From: Caloranaerobacter sp050286925
Lineage (GTDB): Bacteria; Bacillota; Clostridia; Tissierellales; Thermohalobacteraceae
Assembly (NCBI RefSeq): GCF_050286925.1
Contig: NZ_JBFWFX010000007.1
Location: 1 to 64,000, forward strand
Length of the DNA: 64,000 nt
Direction of reading: 5' to 3'
A program made the translations under genes and the position numbers. The notes under the pieces were generated by a model. The model was not told the DNA's origin, did not search any database, and saw only the letters and a list, made by a program, of their open reading frames with translations. This document shows, piece by piece, positions 1 to 6,711 of the stretch; position 1 is the first letter of the stretch, and every line of letters starts with the position of its first letter.

Positions 1-2
1 AA

Positions 3-140
3 CAATTAGTTCTAGCCATTACTAATATAACTATGAGAAAACTGGAACAGGAAAATATTAAAGGGTTTAGACGTAAGGATATAGAGCTCATGACTAATAT
101 AGTTGTTGATAAGCTAGAAGATTATGTGATTAAGAATTAA
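3..140 (+). CDS. 3' end of an unidentified protein (truncated by window edge)
   Basis: An open frame runs in from the left edge and ends at the TAA at 138-140. It encodes about 45 residues, rich in charged amino acids and ending DKLEDYVIKN. It is followed at once by a good intrinsic terminator, which supports it being the true end of a gene. I do not recognise the family from this tail. Confidence 0.5.
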   Translation, partial: QLVLAITNITMRKLEQENIKGFRRKDIELMTNIVVDKLEDYVIKN

Positions 141-179
141 GGCTAGGGTGTGATGCCCTAGTCTTTTTTTGTTTTTTTG
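141..179 (+). terminator. Rho-independent terminator of the left-edge gene
   Basis: GGCTAGGG and CCCTAGTC form an 8-bp stem with one G-U pair around a short loop. A long T-rich tract follows. It begins directly after the stop codon of the truncated gene. Confidence 0.8.
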
Positions 180-272
180 AAAAATTTGATAAAATTTATT
201 GTGTATGTATTAAGATATAAATACAATATATATTGTATGATTTGAAAATAATAAATTGAGGAGGGGTAGTGG

Positions 273-1367
273 TTGAATGAGATAAAGGATTTATTAAATT
301 TAATGGCAATAAAGGTTATTAACGAAAACAGAAAATATTGGTTGATTAGAACTAAAAGCGGTAAGTATTTTGATGAATTTTATTTTGAAAATTTTATAGC
401 TATTGGTTGGAATAAAATATGTGATTTAGAATTAATTAAACAGGGTGGAGATGAATTAAAAAGAGAGGTAATAAAATGTTACCCAGAAGAAAAAAGACCA
501 GGTTATGTTGCAAATCAAATAATAAGATTTGTAAAAGAGATAAAAAAGGGGGATATAGTATTAGTTCCGAATAAAGATTCGAAGTATATTGCATTTGGAG
601 AAATTTTAGATGACTCTATTTATATGGAGGAAATAATTAATGATGAATTGTTAGAAACAATGGATGAATCAGATATAGAAGAGTATTTAAATGATGAAGG
701 AATAGAAGAAGAACCATGCCCATATGTAAAAAGAAGGAAAGTAAAGTGGCTAAAAACGATTAATAGTGATAAATTAGATCCCTATTTATATAGAGTTCTG
801 CATTCTCATAATACAATTAGTGATGCAAATAAATATGCTCATTTTATTGATAGAAGTTTGCATTCTATATTTATAAAAGGTGATAAAGCGCATGTTATTT
901 ATGAAGTTAATGAGAAAAAAGAAATTCCAGCTATAGATATAATAAATTTTATTAATAGAGTAATTTCTATTGTTAGTGATTTTAATAATATAACAAATAG
1001 CAATTTAAACAAAGAAGATATTGATTTAAAAATAAATGTTCAATCTCCTGGACCGATAGAATTTTCTGGGCCGATAATAACTATTTTAGTTATGGCTTAT
1101 TTAATAAATTCAATAATTGGTGGCAAGTGGAATATAGACTTATTAGGTCTTAAAATAAATCACGAAACAGAAGGATTGTCCAATAAAATATTAAAGTATT
1201 TTGAAATTAAAAATAAACATGAAATAGAAAAAATGAAACAACGCAATGAATTAATCAATTCAATAAATAAACTTAAGATTAAACTACCAGAAATAAATGA
1301 AGTATCATTAGATGCAATTGAAAATATAGAAAATATAGATAAGAACGAACAAGATAAAAACGAATGA
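273..1367 (+). CDS. EVE-like/Mrr-N-like domain protein with C-terminal membrane segment
   Basis: 364 residues, starting at a TTG with GAGGAGGGG about 6 bases upstream; the nearby ATG at 277 is out of frame, and the ATG at residue 11 is an alternative. Residues 20-115 carry the pattern YWLIRTKSGKYFDEF..IAIGW..I.DL..I, then KGDIVLVPN. This resembles the PUA/EVE-like N-terminal domain of Mrr-type restriction proteins, which senses modified bases. No nuclease motif is visible. The middle holds a SPGPIEFSGPI segment and one likely membrane helix near residues 270-285, followed by a charged helical tail. It is a stand-alone gene that converges on a small membrane protein gene. An anti-phage or signalling role is an inference from the architecture only. 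Confidence 0.7.
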   Translation: MNEIKDLLNLMAIKVINENRKYWLIRTKSGKYFDEFYFENFIAIGWNKICDLELIKQGGDELKREVIKCYPEEKRPGYVANQIIRFVKEIKKGDIVLVPNKDSKYIAFGEILDDSIYMEEIINDELLETMDESDIEEYLNDEGIEEEPCPYVKRRKVKWLKTINSDKLDPYLYRVLHSHNTISDANKYAHFIDRSLHSIFIKGDKAHVIYEVNEKKEIPAIDIINFINRVISIVSDFNNITNSNLNKEDIDLKINVQSPGPIEFSGPIITILVMAYLINSIIGGKWNIDLLGLKINHETEGLSNKILKYFEIKNKHEIEKMKQRNELINSINKLKIKLPEINEVSLDAIENIENIDKNEQDKNE

Positions 1368-1373
1368 TAATAA

Positions 1374-1396
1374 AAGCAAGTGCTTAGCACTTGCTT
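1374..1396. terminator. Bidirectional terminator between convergent genes
   Basis: A 10-bp perfect stem, AAGCAAGTGC/GCACTTGCTT, has a 3-base loop. T-rich sequence lies on either side. The hairpin contains the last codons and stop of the minus-strand gene, so it serves both convergent genes. Confidence 0.7.
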
Positions 1397-1623
1397 AAAT
1401 ATTTTTCGTATGGGGAACTTACTTTAACAAATTTCTTAATGAATAAAATTGACGTTACTGAAAATAAAATCTCATAGAGATAAACTATGTTAAATAAGAC
1501 TATTTCTCTTAAATTAAATAAATAGCCAAGTGTATATTTTTGAATCAAAAATAGCAATGAAAATATTAAAATGTAGCTACCTAATTTACTAACAAAATCT
1601 AATAAACGTAAAACAAGTTTCAT
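1384..1623 (-). CDS. Small two-helix membrane protein, function unknown
   Basis: 79 residues starting at ATG, preceded on the minus strand by a very strong ribosome binding site (AAGGAGGGGG) at good spacing, which is why I accept it as real. Two hydrophobic stretches, about residues 12-32 and 38-64, suggest two membrane helices with a basic C-terminus. It converges on the EVE-like gene and ends inside the shared terminator. I recognise no family. Confidence 0.6.
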   Translation of the reverse strand: MKLVLRLLDFVSKLGSYILIFSLLFLIQKYTLGYLFNLREIVLFNIVYLYEILFSVTSILFIKKFVKVSSPYEKYLSKC

Positions 1624-1850
1624 GGTAGCCCCCTCCTTAATTTAATTATAACTCAAAAACGAAAAAAAACAATAAAAAATATTGCGAAATGCATTAAAAT
1701 CTATAACAGTTTTTTAGCAAAAGATAAGCATAAACAATATATAGTATATAGTAGTTACTATAACTATGATATATAGTATATTCGTTAAAGTAACAGAAAA
1801 TTATTTTTTTCAATTATATTAGATGCTTTAAATGTGTTAGACGAATTAAA
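1624..1850. other. Gene-free AT-rich stretch with a 13-bp direct repeat
   Basis: No coding potential is seen. The 13-mer ATATATAGTATAT occurs at 1737-1749 and again at 1769-1781, so the copies start 32 bp apart, about three helical turns. This could be a protein-binding site, but sequences this AT-rich produce such repeats by chance. Confidence 0.4.
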
Positions 1851-1880
1851 ATAGGTGGCAAGCTGCCACCTGTTTTTTTT
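1851..1880 (+). repeat. Hairpin/terminator repeat, copy 1
   Basis: ATAGGTGGCA joined to AGCTGCCACC, then a run of eight T. It has the form of a plus-strand intrinsic terminator, but no plus-strand gene lies immediately upstream. The same 29 bases recur exactly at 3416-3444, on the other side of the DUF6978/DUF1828 gene pair. Confidence 0.8.
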
Positions 1881-1913
1881 AATTTTTTGTTACTGATAAC
1901 ATAACGGTACATA

Positions 1914-1952
1914 AAAACTGTTCACTTTATCAAACCTTAAGTGAACAGTTTT
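1914..1952 (-). terminator. Strong terminator of the DUF6978-DUF1828 pair
   Basis: A 14-bp perfect stem, AAAACTGTTCACTT/AAGTGAACAGTTTT, has an 11-base loop. It directly abuts the TGA stop of the minus-strand gene, and its own arm supplies the T run. Confidence 0.8.
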
Positions 1953-2731
1953 CAAGCAGCCAATTCATTTATATATTCATTTCTTCTTGACCATTTTACA
2001 GGTATAATACCATATTCTTTAAATGCATTTAATATTGAATTTGAAACTTTTTTATCTATATCATTTATAAAAGTATACAATTTTGCATCAGATGCTCTTG
2101 TTGCTTTTGTATCATTCCATGAAAACATAATAGACTTAGCTAAATTAGTATCTATATTATTAGCAATTTTTATTATTCGTTCAGGCATGTGTCTTGATCT
2201 TGGAATTGCAAAATCAAAATTGTAACTAAATCCGCTTTTGCCTACAAAATGTACATTAGGAATATATCTTATATCATTATCTATTAAGAAAGCTTCGACG
2301 TCTTCGATAAAAATAGATATTACACTATTTTTAGATAAAACAAATAAATCGTTTACGGCAAGCATAGCTTGCAATAGATTGTGTTTTTTTAACGGATAAT
2401 CAGAAACATTACATTTGATAGTTAATGCATTATTTTCATCTAAATTAACACCAAAACCGTTTAGTATTGTATTTAATATCTTTTCTCTTTTCGACGTATT
2501 GAATTCAAAACCAGAAAGCATTAAATCGCTAATTGTATACCCATCATCAGACAGAACATAACCATTATCAGTTTTAATTATATATATTTGCATATAATCG
2601 TTGTGTCTATCGACAAAAGGAGTAGTAAGTTCTAAAACATCATCTTTAACATCATCTTTTAAATTTTTAATAGTTATATTTTCTTTCAACCAAGAAAGAT
2701 AAGAGTCTATAAAATTTTTTGAATCTATCAT
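1952..2731 (-). CDS. DUF1828/DUF1829-type protein
   Basis: 259 residues, soluble. The N-terminal part (about residues 35-75) has the D..Y..IYI....GY.LSDDGYTISDL pattern of the DUF1828 family; the C-terminal half (about 145-255) matches the general form of DUF1829 (FDFAIP, then I..NN....A, then W.DT). The start ATG directly follows the TAA of the upstream gene with no spacer, so the two are translationally coupled. The family is frequent on phages and islands, but its biochemical role is unknown to me. A defence or toxin-antitoxin-like function is inference. Assignment is from memory of the motif. Confidence 0.65.
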   Translation of the reverse strand: MIDSKNFIDSYLSWLKENITIKNLKDDVKDDVLELTTPFVDRHNDYMQIYIIKTDNGYVLSDDGYTISDLMLSGFEFNTSKREKILNTILNGFGVNLDENNALTIKCNVSDYPLKKHNLLQAMLAVNDLFVLSKNSVISIFIEDVEAFLIDNDIRYIPNVHFVGKSGFSYNFDFAIPRSRHMPERIIKIANNIDTNLAKSIMFSWNDTKATRASDAKLYTFINDIDKKVSNSILNAFKEYGIIPVKWSRRNEYINELAA

Positions 2732-3172
2732 TTAAATCACTTCCTGAATAGATGGAATTTTAGTTATATTGCAAAATTTACAAAATTCTAAAAAAGTCTG
2801 TGTTAGATTAGATAAATTAGTAAATGTTATCTCTTTAAATTCGTCTAAAGGATATGCCCATTTAATTCCCCAGCCTTCTTTATATATATGAATATGAGAA
2901 GGAGATATTACTGTTCCATCTGGATTTCTATGTGGCTTTGTGTCAATATCTAATCTAACAAGATGTATATTTGTCATGTATCTTTTTTGGTAAGTACATC
3001 TTGTAAGTTTTAATGTACCCTTTCTATTTATGTCTAATAAAAATTTCTCTTTGCCATCAGACGAAACAACATCTAATTTAACAAAATCTGCTGCTTTAGG
3101 GAAAATAATTTGGCTATCCATTATATATTTTTCCATTTTTATTAAATTATCAGCAGTTTCTTGTAATAACAT
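2732..3172 (-). CDS. DUF6978-type protein, partner of the DUF1828 gene
   Basis: 146 residues starting at ATG with GGAGAG upstream on the minus strand. The pattern is ADNLI.MEK near the start, then FLLDINRKG, CTYQKR, LVRLD, PHRNPDGT, SPSHIHIY.EGWG.KWAYPL. It resembles a small family I know as DUF6978, whose members sit next to DUF1828 genes in mobile regions. Histidines in PHRNPDG and SHIHIY could form a metal or catalytic site; that is inference. First gene of a two-gene operon. Confidence 0.6.
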   Translation of the reverse strand: MLLQETADNLIKMEKYIMDSQIIFPKAADFVKLDVVSSDGKEKFLLDINRKGTLKLTRCTYQKRYMTNIHLVRLDIDTKPHRNPDGTVISPSHIHIYKEGWGIKWAYPLDEFKEITFTNLSNLTQTFLEFCKFCNITKIPSIQEVI

Positions 3173-3295
3173 ATGTATTCTCTCCTATATAAATAATATT
3201 TATGCATTTATTTTAATCTTTTACCTTTTTATATATTTTATTATAACAATATATTGAATATAAATAAATGGTAGGTTAGCGATATTTTTATCTGG

Positions 3296-3328
3296 CAATA
3301 AGTAGTAATTAGCTACTTATTGTTTTTT
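3296..3328 (+). terminator. Orphan terminator
   Basis: CAATAAGTAG and CTACTTATTG form a perfect 10-bp stem with a 7-base loop, followed by TTTTTT. It points along the plus strand, where no gene precedes it. It may be the remnant of a deleted gene. Confidence 0.75.
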
Positions 3329-3415
3329 GTTTTGTAAAAATAGTGTTGTATTACTAATATAGTTAGTAGAAAACAATGCAAAAACAATCATCAAATGCAT
3401 TGAAAGAGTTTAAAT

Positions 3416-3444
3416 ATAGGTGGCAAGCTGCCACCTGTTTTTTT
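3416..3444 (+). repeat. Hairpin/terminator repeat, copy 2
   Basis: Identical over 29 bases to 1851-1879, including the GGTGGCA/TGCCACC stem and the T run. Together the two copies bracket the DUF6978/DUF1828 pair. Confidence 0.8.
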
Positions 3445-3499
3445 AAAAGTTATTTTGCAGACATTTTGCAGACGTCAAAAATACGTCAAAAATAAAATG
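3443..3499 (-). pseudogene. Possible remnant of a tyrosine-integrase C-terminus
   Basis: On the minus strand an open frame bounded by stop codons reads HFIFDVFLTSAKCLQNNF. Tails of this kind (F.VFLTS...) are, from memory, common at the end of integrases of Firmicute mobile elements. Only about 18 codons remain, so this is a weak call. The location next to a repeated hairpin and to the 5' end of comEA fits an old integration scar. Confidence 0.25.
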
Positions 3500-3584
3500 T
3501 TATTTTAGGTTTATTTATGTTATTATAAAAAAGATAAAATGCAGCTAAATTGCTAATCTAACTTATTTATGTTTATATTTTCGT

Positions 3585-4201
3585 TTGATTTCGTTCTTGA
3601 AAATAGTTATACTAATACTAGTTATATGTATTATTTCAGTTATTTCAATAAAATTAATAAGAAGCAATGATATAAAGATAGATGAAGTAGGACAAGATAT
3701 TAATGATATAGAAGATGAAGAAAATGTTAATACTTCACAAAAAAATATTGAAGAGGATACAGATAGAATTATAATGGTTCATATAAGTGGTGAGGTTTAT
3801 AAGCCAGGATTAGTTATTTTGAAAGAAGGTGATAGAGTTATAGATGCTGTTAATGCAGCAGGAGGACTAAAAGAAGAAGCAGATTTAGACAGAATAAATT
3901 TGGCTAAAAAACTTGTTGATGAAGAAAAAATATATATACCTAAAAAAATGAAGAGAATTTTATTAACAATTCTCAAGAAAACGTTATATTTAATACGAAC
4001 GTAAGTACCAATAAAATAAATATAAATAATGCAAGTCTTAATGAACTCATGGAATTACCAGGGATAGGTAAGGTATTAGCAGGCAGAATTATTGAATATA
4101 GAACTAAAAATAGATTCAATAGTATAGAAGAGATAAAAAATGTTTCTGGAATAGGAGAGAAGAAGTTTGAAGCAATAAAAGATTTAATAACAGTTAATTA
4201 G
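3585..4201 (+). pseudogene. comEA: comEA, DNA-binding competence protein, split by a 1-base frameshift
   Basis: The first frame (3585-4004) encodes an N-terminal membrane anchor (residues 4-24), an acidic linker and an SLBB domain (VHISGEVYKPG.....GDRV.DA...AGG). The helix-hairpin-helix half (ININNAS..EL..LPGIGKVLA and NVSGIGEKK) lies in the -1 frame up to the TAG at 4199-4201. Adding one A to the seven-A run at 3942-3948 joins both frames into a normal ComEA. The upstream start is a TTG without a visible ribosome binding site, so the 5' end may also be altered. ComEA binds incoming DNA outside the membrane and hands it to ComEC, encoded at 57292. Programmed slippage is possible but the heptamer is not in the ideal phase. 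Confidence 0.85.
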
Positions 4202-4215
4202 TTAGGAGGTTAAAG

Positions 4216-5256
4216 ATGGCAGAAACGCTTAAAAGGCTTACAGAGTTAACTAATAGTTCTGGCTGAGCTGCTAAGATAGGTCCTGAGACCTTGGCACAGG
4301 TTCTGTGTCAATTACCTAAGACATATGATGACAACCTAATCGTAGGTATTGATACATCTGATGATGCTGCTGTATATAAAATCAATGAAGACATAGCAAT
4401 AATCCAAACAGTTGATTTTTTTACACCGGTAGTTGATGATCCATATACTTTTGGACAAATAGCAGCGACAAATTCATTAAGTGATGTATATGCTATGGGT
4501 GGAGAACCAAAATTAGCTATGAATATAATTTGTTTTCCAAATTGTCTACCTCCTGATATCATGGCTGAAATTTTAAAGGGAGGATATGATAAAGTTAAAG
4601 AGGCAAATGCACTTTTAGTTGGGGGACATACTGTAGAAGATAATGAGCCAAAATACGGTCTATCTGTAACAGGTTTTATACATCCAGATAAAGTAATAAA
4701 AAATTGTAATGCAAAAGTAGGAGATTTATTAGTATTAACTAAACCAATAGGTTTAGGTATAATAAATACAGCTATCAAAGCACAGATGGTTGACCAAAAA
4801 ACATATAATGAGGCAGTAAAAGTTATGACTACTCTAAATAAAATTGGGAAAGATGCTATGATGAAAGTTGGTGTAAATAGCTGTACTGATGTAACAGGTT
4901 TTGGGCTAATAGGTCATGCATTAGAAATGGCTTTAGGTAGTGATGTTACAATAAAAATATTTAGTAATAAAGTTCCTATTTTAGAAAGTGCAAAAGAATA
5001 TGCAAAAATGGGATTGATTCCAGAAGGGGCATATAAAAACAAAAGTTTTGTAAATGATAGAGCATATATAAATGAAAATATTAAAGAAGAAATAAAAGAT
5101 ATATTATTTGATCCGCAGACATCTGGAGGACTTTTGATTTCAGTAGATAGAGCAAAAGCAGAAATGCTTATGGAAAACCTTAAAAATAATCCAGTAGATT
5201 ATGCAATAATTGGAGAGGTTATTAGTAAAGATAAATATCCAATAATAGTTGAATAA
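4216..5256 (+). CDS. selD: Selenide, water dikinase, selenocysteine-containing
   Basis: Makes selenophosphate from selenide and ATP, the selenium donor for selenocysteine synthesis. The start is the ATG at 4216 with TTAGGAGG upstream. The frame continues through an in-frame TGA at 4264-4266 to the TAA at 5254-5256, giving 346 residues with selenocysteine at position 17 (NSSGUAAK), where the E. coli enzyme has its catalytic Cys17. The next lysine (K20) is the conserved partner. Later family motifs are VVDDPY.FG.IAA.NSLSDVYAMGG and DVTGFGL.GH. A naive annotation would start at the TTG at 4291 and lose the active site. First of a selD-selA-selB operon. Confidence 0.96.
4264..4300 (+). promoter_or_regulatory. 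UGA (Sec) codon with bacterial-type SECIS hairpin
   Basis: Directly 3' of the in-frame TGA, AGGTC (4278-4282) pairs with GACCT (4287-4291) around a CTGA loop. An alternative longer fold pairs GCTAAG with CTTGGC. Bacterial SECIS elements lie in this position, and an AGGUC apex is also seen in E. coli fdhF. SelB, encoded 2.4 kb downstream, would bind it. Confidence 0.7.
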
Positions 5257-5286
5257 AGTTTAATACTTAGGAATGGATGGTGTATT

Positions 5287-6699
5287 ATGAATAACAAAAT
5301 CAACTTATTTTCAATGCTTCCAAAAGTCGATGAATTACTATCTGATAATAGAATAAAAAGTTTGATGGATGAAATGCCAAGAGAATATGTTGTTGAAGCT
5401 ATTAGAGAAGAATTAGATATCATTAGAAAAGGCATAAGAAATGGGAAATATAATGTAAATACTTTAAAAGAAGAAATAGAAAAATTATCTTTATATATAG
5501 TGAAAAGAGCAACTAATAAAGCTAAACCAAATTTAAAAAGAGTCGTAAATGCAACAGGAGTAGTTATTCATACGAATCTTGGCAGATCACTTATAAGTAA
5601 AAGTGTTCTTAATAACGTTGTTGAAGTTGCTAGCAATTATTCGAATTTAGAGTTTGATTTAGACAAAGGAATACGAGGTTCTAGGTACAGTCATATAGAA
5701 GAAATTCTTACTAAAATTACAGGTGCTGAAAGTGCATTAGTTGTAAATAATAATGCAGCTGCAGTAATGTTAGTTTTAAGTACATTAGCAAAAGGTAAAG
5801 AGGTAATAGTTTCTAGAGGAGAATTAGTGGAAATAGGTGGTTCTTTTAGAGTACCAGATGTAATGGAGCAAAGCGGTGCTAGGTTAGTCGATGTCGGCAC
5901 AACTAACAAAACTCACCTATGGGACTATGAAAATGCTATAAATGAAGAAACAGCTGCACTTTTAAAGGTTCATACGAGTAATTATAGAATTCAGGGATTT
6001 ACTTCTAGTGTAGAATTAGATGAACTAGTCGAATTAGGGAAAAAATACGATATACCGGTAATTGAAGATTTAGGAAGTGGCGTTTTAGTTGATTTATCAA
6101 AGTATGGATTATGTTACGAACCCACAGTTCAAGATTCGATTAAAAAGGGTGTAGATGTTGTAACTTTTAGTGGAGATAAACTTTTAGGAGGGCCACAAGC
6201 AGGAATTATAGTAGGTAAAAAGATTTATATTGACAGAATGAAAAAGAATCCACTAACTAGAGCATTTAGAGTGGATAAATTTACACTTGCGGCATTAGAA
6301 CCTACTCTTAGTTTCTATCTTGATGAAAATGAAGCTATTAAAAAAATTCCTACACTTAATATGATAACCATGTCTAAGGATGAGCTTAATGAAAAGGCTA
6401 AGATTCTTTTTGATAAAATAAAGACAAATATTAATGATAAGTTAGAAATTAAAATAGTCGATCAGTTTTCACAAGTTGGGGGAGGTTCATTACCTCTTGA
6501 AAAATTACCGACTAAAGCGATTGAAATAAGCTCATGTTTAATAGGTACTTCTGAGTTTGAAAAAAGTCTTAGAATGTATGAAACCCCTATAATATCAAGA
6601 ATATACAAAGATAAGCTCTATTTAGATGTACGAACAATACATGAAGATGAATTTGATATAATTGCTAATGCATTAAAGGCTATAGTAGATAACTTATAA
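5287..6699 (+). CDS. selA: L-seryl-tRNA(Sec) selenium transferase
   Basis: 470 residues, the usual length. A PLP enzyme that converts Ser-tRNA(Sec) to Sec-tRNA(Sec) with selenophosphate. Visible motifs are RRVVNATGVVIHTNLGRS-like sequence near residues 82-98, NNNAAAV.L.L (cofactor phosphate region), and SGDKLLGGPQAG near residue 298, whose lysine is the predicted Schiff-base residue. The start ATG has an AGGAATGG site upstream. It lies 30 bases after selD and 12 bases before selB, so the three are cotranscribed. Confidence 0.97.
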   Translation: MNNKINLFSMLPKVDELLSDNRIKSLMDEMPREYVVEAIREELDIIRKGIRNGKYNVNTLKEEIEKLSLYIVKRATNKAKPNLKRVVNATGVVIHTNLGRSLISKSVLNNVVEVASNYSNLEFDLDKGIRGSRYSHIEEILTKITGAESALVVNNNAAAVMLVLSTLAKGKEVIVSRGELVEIGGSFRVPDVMEQSGARLVDVGTTNKTHLWDYENAINEETAALLKVHTSNYRIQGFTSSVELDELVELGKKYDIPVIEDLGSGVLVDLSKYGLCYEPTVQDSIKKGVDVVTFSGDKLLGGPQAGIIVGKKIYIDRMKKNPLTRAFRVDKFTLAALEPTLSFYLDENEAIKKIPTLNMITMSKDELNEKAKILFDKIKTNINDKLEIKIVDQFSQVGGGSLPLEKLPTKAIEISSCLIGTSEFEKSLRMYETPIISRIYKDKLYLDVRTIHEDEFDIIANALKAIVDNL

Positions 6700-6711
6700 A
6701 GGGGTGTTTAT

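Larger units (their letters stand above)
3173..3584. other. Gene-free stretch with orphan terminators and a possible integrase remnant
   Basis: No intact gene is seen. It holds the promoter side of the minus-strand pair, a strong orphan terminator (3296-3328), the second 29-bp hairpin repeat (3416-3444) and an 18-codon open frame on the minus strand resembling an integrase tail. The arrangement looks like scar sequence left by insertion and loss of mobile DNA. Confidence 0.5.

Noticed and set aside
4308..4778. 156-residue frame antisense to selD
   Set aside because: It lies entirely opposite a conserved gene, has no ribosome binding site and no recognisable motif.
4291..5256. selD starting at a TTG after the UGA
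   Set aside because: This would remove the glycine-rich loop and catalytic residue; the ATG at 4216 with TTAGGAGG gives the full family length through the UGA.
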